Below the pieces are notes generated by a model that worked only from the letters and a program-made list of their open reading frames with translations, was not told the origin of the DNA and did no database searches. A DNA stretch of 64,000 bases from Solirubrobacter ginsenosidimutans (GTDB lineage: Bacteria; Actinomycetota; Thermoleophilia; Solirubrobacterales; Solirubrobacteraceae): contig NZ_JAPDOD010000018.1 of assembly GCF_027587205.1 (NCBI RefSeq), positions 98,854 to 162,853 of the forward strand. The letters are read 5' to 3'. Made by a program: the position numbers and the translations under genes. Below, piece after piece: positions 25,226 through 33,182 of this stretch. Within the stretch, counting starts at the first letter, position 1. Each line of letters starts with the position of its first letter.

Positions 25226-25587
25226 GCGTCGTGCTGATCGTCGAGGACAACGAGCGCAACCTGAAGCTCGTGCGTGACGTGCTCGGGCATGCCGGCTTCA
25301 TGTGCCTGGAGGCGCGTGACGCGGAGTCGGGGATCGAGCTCGCGCGCGCTCAGCGGCCCGACGTCGTGCTGATGGACATCAACCTGCCGGGGATGACGGG
25401 GTTCGAGGCGCTGGCGGCGCTGCGCGCGGACGCTTTGACGGCCTCGATCCCGGTGCTCGCCGTGACCGCGTACGCGATGAAGGACGACCGTGCGCGGATC
25501 CTGGCCGCGGGCTTCGACGGCTACCTCGAGAAGCCGGTGGACGTGCGGGCGCTGCCCGGGCAGGTCGAGGCGCTGATCGCCCGGTGA
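25222..25587 (+). CDS. Single-domain response regulator (DivK/CheY-like)
   Basis: Stand-alone receiver domain of 121 aa. It has the acidic pocket in VLIVEDNERN, the phospho-Asp in VVLMDINLPGMTGFE, the Thr in AVTAYAMKDD and the Lys in YLEKPVD. The YAMKDDRARILAAGFDGY segment is characteristic of DivK-like receivers that work in phosphorelays. It has no output domain, so it should relay phosphate or bind a partner protein. The ATG at 25222 overlaps the mini-ORF stop, and its TGA overlaps the GTG of the next gene at 25584. The upstream kinase is the probable phosphodonor. Confidence 0.92.
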   Translation: MSVVLIVEDNERNLKLVRDVLGHAGFMCLEARDAESGIELARAQRPDVVLMDINLPGMTGFEALAALRADALTASIPVLAVTAYAMKDDRARILAAGFDGYLEKPVDVRALPGQVEALIAR

Positions 25588-26603
25588 TCCTCGTCGTCGA
25601 CGACCTGCAGCAGAACGTGCGGCTGCTGCGTGCCGTGCTGGAGCCGCGTGGGTATGCGATCGCCGAGGCGTCGTCGGGCCCTGCGGCGTTGTCGCGGCTC
25701 GCGGAGGGCGACATCGACCTCGTCCTGCTCGACGTGATGATGCCGCTGATGGACGGCTACGAGGTCTGCCGGCGGATCCGGGCGGACCCCGCGACCGCCT
25801 TCCTGCCCGTCGTGATGATCACGGCGTCGGGGGAGGCGGAGAAGCGGCGCGGGCTCGACGCGGGCGCCGACGACTTCGTCGCCAAGCCGTTCGACCAGGC
25901 GGAACTGCTCGCCCGCGTGCGCTCGCTGCTGCGGGTCAAGGCCTACCACGACGAGATCGAGGCGTTCAACCGCGGGCTGCGGCGCTTCCTGCCCGCGCAG
26001 GTGGTCGAGCTGGTCAAGGGCGACCCGGCGGTGCTCGACGTCCACCGGCGCGAGATCGCTGTGGTGGCGTGCGCGTTGGCGGGGTTCGCGGCGTTCGCCG
26101 AGGGCGCCGAACCCGAGGACGTCATGGCGGTCCTGAACTCCTATCACGCCGCTTTGGGCGAGCTCGTGGATGAGGCCGAGGCGACGCTGGTGCGTTTGAG
26201 CGGCGACGAGCTCACGATCGTCTTCAACGACCCGCTCCCGTGCCCGGACCCGGCGGGTGCCTCCGTCCGCCTCGCGGTCGCGCTGCGCGACCGCGTCTGG
26301 GAGCTCGCCGAAGGCTGGAACCGCCTCGGCTTCGACCTCCAACTCGCCGCGGGCATCGCCCTCGGCCACGCGACGATCGGCCGCATCGGCTTCGAGCACC
26401 GCTGGGAGTACGCCCCCGTCGGCACCGTCCCGACCCTCGCCTCCCGCCTCTGCGAGTCCGCCGCCCCGGGCCAGATCCTCATCAGCCGCCGCGTCTTCGC
26501 CGCCACCGAGCCCCTCGCGATCACCCAACCGGCCGGCGACCTCGCCCTCCGCGGCCTCGCCAAGCCCACACCCACCTGGGACCTCCTCGGCCTCGAAACC
26601 TAA
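25584..26603 (+). CDS. Receiver protein with degenerate adenylate-cyclase-like domain
   Basis: Response regulator of 339 aa. The receiver (1-120) has phospho-Asp in VLLDVMMPLMDGYE and Lys in VAKPFDQ. A linker helix leads to a class III nucleotide-cyclase-like domain (about 155-335) recognisable from SGDELTIVFND, the glycine-rich GIALGHATIGRIGFEHRWEYAPVG and the C-terminal LRGLAKPTPTWDLLGL. In the first motif, where active cyclases have F-x-D, the sequence is VACALAGFAAF, so one metal-binding Asp is replaced by Ala. The catalytic Asn of VN-x-A-x-RL reads VPTLASRL. The domain is therefore probably inactive and may bind a nucleotide or a partner. Its stop codon lies in a palindromic repeat. Confidence 0.85.
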   Translation: MILVVDDLQQNVRLLRAVLEPRGYAIAEASSGPAALSRLAEGDIDLVLLDVMMPLMDGYEVCRRIRADPATAFLPVVMITASGEAEKRRGLDAGADDFVAKPFDQAELLARVRSLLRVKAYHDEIEAFNRGLRRFLPAQVVELVKGDPAVLDVHRREIAVVACALAGFAAFAEGAEPEDVMAVLNSYHAALGELVDEAEATLVRLSGDELTIVFNDPLPCPDPAGASVRLAVALRDRVWELAEGWNRLGFDLQLAAGIALGHATIGRIGFEHRWEYAPVGTVPTLASRLCESAAPGQILISRRVFAATEPLAITQPAGDLALRGLAKPTPTWDLLGLET

Positions 26604-26689
26604 AGGGACTGTCCCTTTATCTTCGACCCGCCCCGCGAGCACGGTCGTGGGGCTCGGACCGAACCTAAAGGGACTGTCCCTTTAGGTTC
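26597..26689. repeat. Paired palindromic element in a convergent intergenic gap (copy 2)
   Basis: Two copies of a perfect palindrome flank a 41-bp spacer: TAAAGGGAC-T-GTCCCTTTA at 26601-26619 and a longer one at 26661-26689 with arms GAACCTAAAGGGAC and GTCCCTTTAGGTTC. The first contains the TAA stop of the cyclase-like gene, and the second abuts the TGA of the convergent glycine-rich gene. Compared with the 4467-4489 copy, the bases that differ change in pairs so that pairing is kept. It probably acts as a bidirectional terminator or is a REP-like element. Confidence 0.8.
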
Positions 26690-27341
26690 AGCCGCCTCCG
26701 CCGCAGCCTCCGCCGCCGCACCCACCGCCGCCTCCGCAGCCGCTGTGGCCGCCGCCGCAACCGCTGTGCCCGCCGCCGTGGTGGCCGCTGCCGCCGTCGC
26801 CGCCGGCCGCGTAGCCGCCCGCAGACGCGGAGCCGCCGGCGGCGCGGCGGCGCCGGCGGCGCTCCGCGGCTTGGGCGGTGATCGTGTCGCGCATGCGGTG
26901 CAGGTCGGTGGAGGACCAGGCGTAGCCGTGGGCGAGGCCCGCGTCCTGGTCGGCGGTGAAGAGGGTCATCGGGAGGTCGTGGGCGTCGACGACCGCGAGC
27001 GTCTCGGTGAGGATCGAGTCCATCGAGACCGAGAGGGTCGAGTCCGGGTTGTGGTGCAGGTAGCCGCCGAAGGCGCGCTCGCAGAAGTACGTGTACTGGC
27101 GGGTCATCAGGATCATCTCGTGCCACGCCTCGTCGACGGCGCGGGAGGGCATCCCGATCAGCTCGCCGTCGGCGTAGAGGCAGGCGAGGTACCAGCCGCG
27201 CAGGCCGTCGAGGGCGACGTCGGCGGCGCGCTCGTCCCCGAGCTCTTCGACGAGCTTCACACGCAGGGCGGGCGGGAACTCGTAGGTCTCGATGAACCGG
27301 CGCCGTCCCTTGCGGCGCATCCTGTCCGTGATGGTCGTCAT
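26688..27341 (-). CDS. Glycine-rich domain protein with Gly/Cys/His tail
   Basis: A 217-aa cytoplasmic protein without signal peptide. Residues about 10-150 form a helical domain with the conserved AVDEAWHEMILMTRQYTYFC, which matches the bacterial glycine-rich-domain (GRDP-like) pattern where a D-x2-WH-x-M/F motif is followed by a Tyr/Cys. A very basic stretch (AERRRRRRAAGG, near residue 160) leads to a tail of about 50 residues made almost only of Gly with regularly spaced Cys and His (GGGHSGCGGGHSGCGGGGG...). The tail could bind metal or be a target for modification. The function is unknown. It lies downstream of a Ser/Thr kinase on the same strand. Confidence 0.7.
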   Translation of the reverse strand: MTTITDRMRRKGRRRFIETYEFPPALRVKLVEELGDERAADVALDGLRGWYLACLYADGELIGMPSRAVDEAWHEMILMTRQYTYFCERAFGGYLHHNPDSTLSVSMDSILTETLAVVDAHDLPMTLFTADQDAGLAHGYAWSSTDLHRMRDTITAQAAERRRRRRAAGGSASAGGYAAGGDGGSGHHGGGHSGCGGGHSGCGGGGGCGGGGCGGGG

Positions 27342-27383
27342 GGGGCGGATGGTCGGGCCACGCCGCGCCCACGGGTAGCCGCC

Positions 27384-28622
27384 CTAGGTGGCGGATTCCC
27401 CACCTGCGCGATCGAGCCGCTCGGCGATCGTCTCGATCTCGTCCTGGAGCGAAGCGAGCCGTTCACCTGCTGTCGTGTCGTCCGCGAGCACCCGCCCGCG
27501 CACCGTCTCCAACTCGAGCAGGATGCGCTCCGTGTCGGCGTCGAACCCCGCCAGCGCGGTCTGCATCTTGCGCTGCACGGCGAGATGCTGCGCGAGCGCG
27601 GCGACGAGCTTCGCCTTGCCCGGGTCGTGCCCCGCCCGGACGTCGGCGAGCCGCCGCTCCACCCGCTCCGGCGGCGTGTCGGCGAGCGCCTCGCGCAGGA
27701 GCGCGGCCCGCACGGCCGCGTGCTCGAACGCCGCCACCAGCTCCACCGCCTGCCCCGCCAGCTCCGGCGCCGCCGCGCGAATGCCCCGCTCGCAGCGCCG
27801 GGCGGCGTCGAGCAGGAGCGGGGACGGCCGCGACCCACCCGCCGCGGCGATCGCCGCCACCCCCAGCGCGGCGCCGCTCTCGTAGCGCGCCAAAGGGTCC
27901 TTGGCCATCGCGCGGGCGATCACAGAATCGAACGCGGAGCCGACGGTCGGCGGCGGCTCGGACAGGTGCGCCCACAGCTTGCGCTCGGTGCCCTCGAGCG
28001 GGAACGGGACCGCGCCCGTGAGCGTGTAGTAGAGGACGCAGCCGAGCGAGTAGAGGTCCGAGGCCGGCCCATCGCCCTCGCCGCGGATGCGCTCGGGCGC
28101 GACGTAGTCGAGCGTGCCGACGAGGTTGCCCGTGCGCGTCTGGCCCGTGGTCTCGTCCAGCGCCTTCACGAGGCCGAAGTCGGTCAGGTAGGCATGGTCG
28201 CCCGCGGCGATCAGGACGTTGGCGGGCTTGACGTCGCGATGCACGAGCCGGCGGGCATGGGCGGCATCCAGCGCGGCGCCGATCTGCGCGACGATGTGCG
28301 CCGCCCGCATCGGATCGAGCGGCGCGGCCGAGCGCAGGTCGGCGCCGTCGACGAACCGCATCGCGAGATACAGCAGCCCGTCCTCCTCACCCGCCTTGAA
28401 CACCGGCAGGACGTTCGGGTGATCGATCGACGCCGCCAGCCGCGACTCGGCGATGAACCGCTCGCGAAACCCCGGCTCACCGGCCCGTTCGGGCGCCACG
28501 AGCTTCAACGCGACGGTGCGCCCGAGCGACTCCTCGACCGCCTCATAGACCACGCCCATCCCGCCCCGGCCGACGAGCCGCAGGATGCGGTGCCCCGCGA
28601 CAACGGACCCGACCTCGATCAA
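27384..28622 (-). CDS. Serine/threonine protein kinase, PknB-like, soluble
   Basis: Hanks-type kinase of 412 aa. Residues 1-255 are the catalytic domain: Gly loop GRGGMGVVYEA, ATP-binding Lys40 in VALKLV, catalytic loop HRDVKPANVL, DFG in TDFGLVK, activation loop TGNLVGTLDYVAPE and SDLYSLGCVLYYTLTG. Instead of the usual transmembrane helix with PASTA domains, the C-terminal 150 residues are helical with coiled-coil heptads (about 330-405), so the protein should be cytoplasmic and possibly oligomeric. The start overlaps the SDR stop by four bases, so the two genes are coupled. The substrate is unknown. Confidence 0.92.
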   Translation of the reverse strand: MIEVGSVVAGHRILRLVGRGGMGVVYEAVEESLGRTVALKLVAPERAGEPGFRERFIAESRLAASIDHPNVLPVFKAGEEDGLLYLAMRFVDGADLRSAAPLDPMRAAHIVAQIGAALDAAHARRLVHRDVKPANVLIAAGDHAYLTDFGLVKALDETTGQTRTGNLVGTLDYVAPERIRGEGDGPASDLYSLGCVLYYTLTGAVPFPLEGTERKLWAHLSEPPPTVGSAFDSVIARAMAKDPLARYESGAALGVAAIAAAGGSRPSPLLLDAARRCERGIRAAAPELAGQAVELVAAFEHAAVRAALLREALADTPPERVERRLADVRAGHDPGKAKLVAALAQHLAVQRKMQTALAGFDADTERILLELETVRGRVLADDTTAGERLASLQDEIETIAERLDRAGGESAT

Positions 28623-29476
28623 CGGCCACCTACCGCGCGAGCAGCCGCCGCCGCGCCGACGCGCTCGGCCTCGGCGGAGAACGCCTCCTCCATCCGCGGG
28701 ATGGTCCCGGACGTCGCGCGGTCCAGCAGCGAGTTGTCGAGCAGGCCGCGGACCGCCATCAGCCCGCGCAGGAACGGCGGGTGGACGACCGAGCGCGAGC
28801 GCTTCTCGATCGACGTCACCGTGCGCGCGATCGCCGGCTCCAAGGGCCAGGTCTTCGCGATCGGGTTCGGCAGCTTGGCCTTCGTCGCCCCGAAGATCGG
28901 CGAGTCCTCACCCGCCGCGACCATCGGCGTCGCCAGGAAGAGGTAGTAGCCGACGCTGACCGTGACCCCGTGCGGCCGCAGCTCCACCCGCATCGACCGG
29001 CCGAGCGCCTCGACCCCCGCCTTCGAGGCCGAGTACGCGCCCAACCCCGCCGCGGGGAGGACCGCGGCGGCGGAAGCGACGAGCAGCATGTGACCGCGCC
29101 GGGCGAGCACGTGGGGCATCGCCGCGCGGGCGGTGCGCCAGACGCCGAGGAGGTTGACGTCGATCGTCTCCTCGACGGTCTCAGGCGCGACCAGCCGCAG
29201 GGGCCCGCCGCTGGCGATCCCCGCGTTGGCGACCGCCACGTCGATCCCGCCGAGGCGGCGGGCGAGGTTGTCGATCGCCGCGGTCAGCGCCTCGGCGTCG
29301 CGCACGTCGGCGACCGCCGTCTCCGCCCCCGGGACGATGCCGTCGAGGCCGTCGGCGTCGATGTCGATCAGCCCGAGGCGCATGCCCCGGGCAGAGAGCT
29401 GGCGGGCGAGTTCGGCGCCGATGCCGGACGCGCCGCCGGTGATGAGCGCAACGCGCCCGTCGAGATTCCAGGCCAT
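28619..29476 (-). CDS. Short-chain dehydrogenase/reductase
   Basis: Classical SDR of 285 aa with a Rossmann fold. It has the cofactor-binding TGGASGIGAELA near the N-terminus, the structural NAGIAS, the catalytic Ser in LLVASAAAVLPAAG, and Tyr and Lys in YSASKAGVEALGRSM. The Asp at the end of beta-2 (GLIDIDADG) favours NAD(H) over NADP(H). The C-terminal part is longer than the 250-residue core and resembles lipid- or steroid-type SDRs. The substrate cannot be told. It is transcribed ahead of the Ser/Thr kinase and divergent from the DUF4190 gene at 29519. Confidence 0.9.
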   Translation of the reverse strand: MAWNLDGRVALITGGASGIGAELARQLSARGMRLGLIDIDADGLDGIVPGAETAVADVRDAEALTAAIDNLARRLGGIDVAVANAGIASGGPLRLVAPETVEETIDVNLLGVWRTARAAMPHVLARRGHMLLVASAAAVLPAAGLGAYSASKAGVEALGRSMRVELRPHGVTVSVGYYLFLATPMVAAGEDSPIFGATKAKLPNPIAKTWPLEPAIARTVTSIEKRSRSVVHPPFLRGLMAVRGLLDNSLLDRATSGTIPRMEEAFSAEAERVGAAAAARAVGGR

Positions 29477-29518
29477 CGTCGCGGAACGCTAAACGGTCGG
29501 GTACGGTTCTCGCGGAAC

Positions 29519-29983
29519 ATGAGCCTGCCAGGAGACGAGAATCCGAACCCGCAGTGGCAGCGCCCGAAAGGCGGGTGGGAGCAGCCGCAGTGGCAGTCCG
29601 GCTCGCCCCTGGGCGACGATGCGGAGGCGCCGGCCGAGCAGCCGGAGCAGCAGTGGCAACACGCGCCCCAATGGCAACAGGCGCCGCAGTCGCAGCAGCC
29701 GCCGGGCGCGGGACCCGTCCCCGGCTGGGTCGCGCCGCCGCGCACGCCCGGCCAGGCCTATGCGGCGCTGATCCTCGGCATCGTCGGGCTGGTCGTCTGC
29801 CCGCTGCTTCCCTCGATCGCGGCGCTCATCCTCGGCTATCAGGCCAAGGGCGAGATCGACGGCGCCGGCGGGCAACTCGGCGGCCGCGGCATCGCGATCG
29901 CCGGCATCGTGCTCGGCTGGGCCGCGGTGGTCGTCTACGGACTGCTCACGGTCCTGATCATCATCGGCGCGTCGGCGTCCTGA
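29519..29983 (+). CDS. DUF4190 membrane protein with Gln/Trp/Pro-rich N-terminus
   Basis: A 154-aa protein. Residues 1-75 are hydrophilic and repetitive (PQWQRPKGGWEQPQWQ, QQWQHAPQWQQAPQSQQPP), and the second half is a two-helix DUF4190 domain with the characteristic AALILGIVGLVVCPLLPSIAALILGYQAKGEI and a second membrane segment. Such proteins are common in actinobacteria, and the Pro/Gln region is predicted to lie in the cytoplasm. The function is unknown. The ATG at 29519 lies 42 bp from the divergent SDR start. A paralogue lacking the long N-terminal tail is at 30406-30681. Confidence 0.85.
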   Translation: MSLPGDENPNPQWQRPKGGWEQPQWQSGSPLGDDAEAPAEQPEQQWQHAPQWQQAPQSQQPPGAGPVPGWVAPPRTPGQAYAALILGIVGLVVCPLLPSIAALILGYQAKGEIDGAGGQLGGRGIAIAGIVLGWAAVVVYGLLTVLIIIGASAS

Positions 29984-30352
29984 TCAGGTGACGATCGCGC
30001 CGCGGTGCGCGAGCGCGTAGATCCACGCGAGCGCCCCGACGACCACCACCAGCGCCACCGGCGGCACCCGGGGCCGCCACCGCGTGAGCAACACGACCAA
30101 CCCCGCGACGATCAGCAGCGCCGCGACGACCACCCACACGGCGTTGTAACGCGTGAACCCGAAGTCACCCCGCGCGGCCAGCGCGAAGGCCCGCGTGGCG
30201 CCGCACAGCGGGCACGGCAGCCCGGTCAGCTCACGGAACGGGCAGAACAGCCCCGTGTCCCCGTCGGCGGGCACGATCGCCCCCGCGACGAACGGCGCGC
30301 AACCCAGTCCCAGCAGCGTCCAGCCGTCGCGCATCGCACCTGAGTCTGCCAT
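29984..30352 (-). CDS. DUF2752 membrane protein
   Basis: Small polytopic protein of about 122 aa with three hydrophobic segments. The DUF2752 signature is clear in CPFRELTGLPCPLCGATRA, whose three cysteines are conserved in the family and could form a metal or redox site on the membrane face. The function is unknown. The start is uncertain: candidate ATGs are at 30352 (used here) and 30334, and a longer frame to 30403 would run into the promoter of the divergent DUF4190 gene. Its stop directly adjoins the stop of the upstream DUF4190 gene. Confidence 0.8.
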   Translation of the reverse strand: MADSGAMRDGWTLLGLGCAPFVAGAIVPADGDTGLFCPFRELTGLPCPLCGATRAFALAARGDFGFTRYNAVWVVVAALLIVAGLVVLLTRWRPRVPPVALVVVVGALAWIYALAHRGAIVT

Positions 30353-30405
30353 GGACGAATGACGGGTGGCACGGCGCCCGCCGCTCACTGTAGGTTTGCC
30401 CACCG

Positions 30406-30681
30406 ATGAGCTGGGAGAACGCGTATCAGCCGCGGCAGGAATCGAGCGGCAAAGCCGTGGCGTCGCTCGTCCTCGGGATCTGCGGCCTCCTCGTCTGCCC
30501 GTTCATCCTGTCGGTCATCGCGGTCGTGGTGGCCACGCAGGCGCGCGCCGAGATCCGTGAGTCGCGAGGTCGGATCGGCGGATCGGGTCTGGCGCAGGCC
30601 GGGCTGATCCTCGGGTGGGTCGGCGCCACGCTCTACGGCACGTTCTTCCTGATGGTCGTGGTCGTCTTCTACGGGAGCTGA
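30406..30681 (+). CDS. DUF4190 small membrane protein
   Basis: A 91-aa protein with a short hydrophilic N-terminus and two transmembrane helices of DUF4190 type (SLVLGICGLLVCPFILSVIAV, then RIGGSGLAQAGLILGWVG). It is a paralogue of the 29519-29983 protein. It overlaps the 3' end of the convergent amidotransferase gene by 13 bases. The function is unknown. Confidence 0.85.
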   Translation: MSWENAYQPRQESSGKAVASLVLGICGLLVCPFILSVIAVVVATQARAEIRESRGRIGGSGLAQAGLILGWVGATLYGTFFLMVVVVFYGS

Positions 30682-32411
30682 TCCACGTGGCGCTGGAGCC
30701 ACAGCTCCAGCAGGCCGAGTTGCCATAACGACGAGCCGTCGAGGTTCGTGCGGTCCGCGTTCGGGTCGGCGAGCATCGCGTCGACGGCCTCACGCCGGAA
30801 GAGGCCGCGGTCTGACGAGCGCAGCGCATCCGTCACCATCGCCAGGACCGGGCCTTCGAGGTGCGTCAAGGCGGGCACGGGGAAGTAGCCCTTGGGGCGG
30901 TCGATGACCGCGTCAGGAACCACGCCGCGCGCCGCGTCCTTCAGCACGCCCTTGCCGCCGTCGGCGAGCTTGAGCTCGGGCGGGCAGGCGGCGGCGAGCT
31001 CGACGAGTTCGTGATCGAGGAACGGTGTGCGCGCCTCCAGCCCGTGCGCCATGGTCATGTTGTCCACCCGCTTGACCGGGTCGTCGACGAGCATCACCTC
31101 GGTGTCGAGCCGCAGCGCCCGGTCGACCGGGGTGGTCGCGCCGCCGCGCGAGAACCACGAGCGTGCGAACGCGAGCGAGACGTCCTCGTCCGGCGCGTCG
31201 GCCAGTAGCGCGCGCACACCCGCATCGTCGCGATCGAAGAAGGACGCCGCGTAGGTCGAAAGCCCGTCGCCGGGCGCGTCCAGGAGCGGCGGGTACCAGT
31301 CGTAGCCGCCGAGCACCTCGTCGGCGCCTTGGCCGGACTGCACCACCTTGCGCTCGCGCCGCACCGCTTCGCTCAGCAGCCAGAACGCGACGCAGTCGTG
31401 CGAGACCATCGGTTCGCTCATCGCCTCGATCGCCTGCGGCAGCGCTTCCACCAGCCGCCGCCGATCGATCCGCAACTGGTGATGGTCGGTGCCGAACTCG
31501 CGCGCGACGAGGTCTGAGAACGCGAACTCGTCGCCGGACAGCTCACCCACGTCCTCGAACCCGATCGAGAAGGTGGCGAGCCCCGTCTGGCCCGCCCGCG
31601 CGAGCAGCGCCACGATCAGGGAGGAGTCCAGACCGCCGCTCAAGAGGATCCCGACCGGCACGTCGGCCACCATGCGCCGCCGCACCGCGAGCTGGAGCGC
31701 CTCGCGCATCGCGCCCGGCCAGTCGTCGACGTCGAGCCGCCGTTCGAACGGCGGGTCCCAGTAGACGGTCGACGAGCGGCGCCCGTCCGCTTCGATGACC
31801 AGCACCGTCGCCGGTGGCACCTTCGTGACCCCGCGCAGGATCGTGCGCGGCGCCGGGACGACCGAATGCCAGGAGAGGTAGTGGTGCAGCGCGACCGGGT
31901 CGACGCGGGTATCGACGCCGCCGCCCGCGAGCAGCGCCGGCAGCGTCGACGCCGCCCGCAGCGCGCCCGGCACGTCGGCCAGGTAGAGCGGCTTCACGCC
32001 GAGCCGGTCGCGGACCAAGAACGTGCGCGCCCCGTCGTGCAGCGCGAACGCGAACATCCCGTGCAACCGGCGCGGAAGCTCGGAGCCCCACTCGCGCCAC
32101 CCCTTCAGCAGCACCTCGGTGTCGCTCAACGACGCGAACGAGTGCCCGAGCGCGCGCAATTCGGCGCGCAGCTCGTGGTGGTTGTAGATGCAGCCGTTGA
32201 AGACGATCGTCAGCTCGCCGTCGCGCATCGGCTGCGCGCCCAGTTCGCTGAGCTCGATGATCGCCAGGCGCCGGTGGACCATCCCGACGCCGCGATCCAC
32301 CCACACGCCGGAGCCATCCGGCCCGCGCGCAGCCATCGACGCGCCCATGCGCTCCAGCGCATCGCGATCCGCCCGGCCGTCCCGGCGAACCTCGATGCCG
32401 AACCCGCACAC
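30669..32411 (-). CDS. Asparagine synthase-like amidotransferase, NAGGN type
   Basis: Glutamine-hydrolysing amidotransferase of 580 aa. The N-terminal Ntn-glutaminase domain starts with nucleophile Cys2 (MCGFGIEVRRDG) and contains RGPDGSG and VFNGCIYNHHELR. The C-terminal ATP-pyrophosphatase domain has the PP-loop LLSGGLDSSL. Stretches such as HSVVPAPRTILRGV, EPMVSHDCVAFWLLSE, SGQGADEV and PKGYFPVPAL fit the N-acetylglutaminylglutamine amidotransferase branch, which makes the osmolyte NAGGN, better than housekeeping AsnB. The other enzyme of that pathway, the GNAT/ATP-grasp synthase, is not in the window. A class I glutamine amidotransferase gene lies six bases upstream, so the two probably form an operon. 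Confidence 0.82.
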   Translation of the reverse strand: MCGFGIEVRRDGRADRDALERMGASMAARGPDGSGVWVDRGVGMVHRRLAIIELSELGAQPMRDGELTIVFNGCIYNHHELRAELRALGHSFASLSDTEVLLKGWREWGSELPRRLHGMFAFALHDGARTFLVRDRLGVKPLYLADVPGALRAASTLPALLAGGGVDTRVDPVALHHYLSWHSVVPAPRTILRGVTKVPPATVLVIEADGRRSSTVYWDPPFERRLDVDDWPGAMREALQLAVRRRMVADVPVGILLSGGLDSSLIVALLARAGQTGLATFSIGFEDVGELSGDEFAFSDLVAREFGTDHHQLRIDRRRLVEALPQAIEAMSEPMVSHDCVAFWLLSEAVRRERKVVQSGQGADEVLGGYDWYPPLLDAPGDGLSTYAASFFDRDDAGVRALLADAPDEDVSLAFARSWFSRGGATTPVDRALRLDTEVMLVDDPVKRVDNMTMAHGLEARTPFLDHELVELAAACPPELKLADGGKGVLKDAARGVVPDAVIDRPKGYFPVPALTHLEGPVLAMVTDALRSSDRGLFRREAVDAMLADPNADRTNLDGSSLWQLGLLELWLQRHVDQLP

Positions 32412-32417
32412 GAGCCG

Positions 32418-33182
32418 CTAGGCGGCCAGGTCGAGCCGCCCACCTGAGGCGGCGGCGACCAGCGCCTCGAACAACCGCGGGTGGACAGGCCCCCGGTCGA
32501 GGGTCTCCGCGTGCCACTGCACGCCCACCACGAACCGGTCGCCCGGGTCCTCGATCCCTTCGACCGTCCCGTCCGGCGCCCACGCCACGGCGCGCAGCGA
32601 GCGGCCGAGCTGATCCACGGCCTGGTGATGGAAGGAATTCGCCCACAACTCGTCGAGCCCGAGGACGATCGCGAGCCGCGACCCGTCCGCGACGTGCACC
32701 GGGTGCGTCTCCACCCACCCGGGCTCGGTCTGGCGGTGGCCGATGCTGTGATCGGTGATCGCGGGCAGGTGCTGGTGCAGCGTCCCGCCACGCGCCACGT
32801 TCAAGGCCTGAGCGCCGCGGCAGATCCCGAGGATCGGCAGCCCGGCGGCGTCGGCGACCCGTGCCACGGCGAGCTCGAACTCGTCCAGCGCCGGCTCGGT
32901 CGGCCCGAGATCGGGCGAGGGCGGGGCGCCGTACTTGGCCGGGTCCAGATCCGGGCCGCCGGACAGGCAGACGCCGCTCAAGCTGGACAGCAGCGCGGGA
33001 ACATCCTCCACGCGCAGGGGTGGGAGCACGATCGGGATCGCTCCCGCGCGCGCCAGGGCACGCGCGTACGGCATCCCGAGCGCCATCTCGTGCTGGGGCG
33101 GCTCGCCCTCCGGAGTCGGGTCCGTGCGCTCTGCGCGCCGCACCTCGGAGGTCGTCACCCCGATCAGAGGCCTACTCGACAT
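32418..33182 (-). CDS. Class I glutamine amidotransferase-like hydrolase (PuuD family)
   Basis: Peptidase C26-type enzyme, 254 aa from the ATG at 33182, whose N-terminus SSRPLIGVTTSEV is typical (a longer frame to 33233 exists). It has the oxyanion region LSGGPDLDP, the nucleophile Cys in LGICRGAQALNVA, the conserved SFHHQAVDQLG and catalytic His in GVQWHAE. Family members hydrolyse gamma-glutamyl-GABA or related gamma-glutamyl amides. Its position just before the NAGGN-type amidotransferase suggests work on a glutamine-derived dipeptide or osmolyte, which is inference. Confidence 0.85.
   Translation of the reverse strand: MSSRPLIGVTTSEVRRAERTDPTPEGEPPQHEMALGMPYARALARAGAIPIVLPPLRVEDVPALLSSLSGVCLSGGPDLDPAKYGAPPSPDLGPTEPALDEFELAVARVADAAGLPILGICRGAQALNVARGGTLHQHLPAITDHSIGHRQTEPGWVETHPVHVADGSRLAIVLGLDELWANSFHHQAVDQLGRSLRAVAWAPDGTVEGIEDPGDRFVVGVQWHAETLDRGPVHPRLFEALVAAASGGRLDLAA

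Noticed and set aside
26745..28946. A 733-codon plus-strand open frame opposite the glycine-rich and kinase genes
   Set aside because: No motif, composition typical of antisense frames, and the kinase on the other strand is unmistakable.
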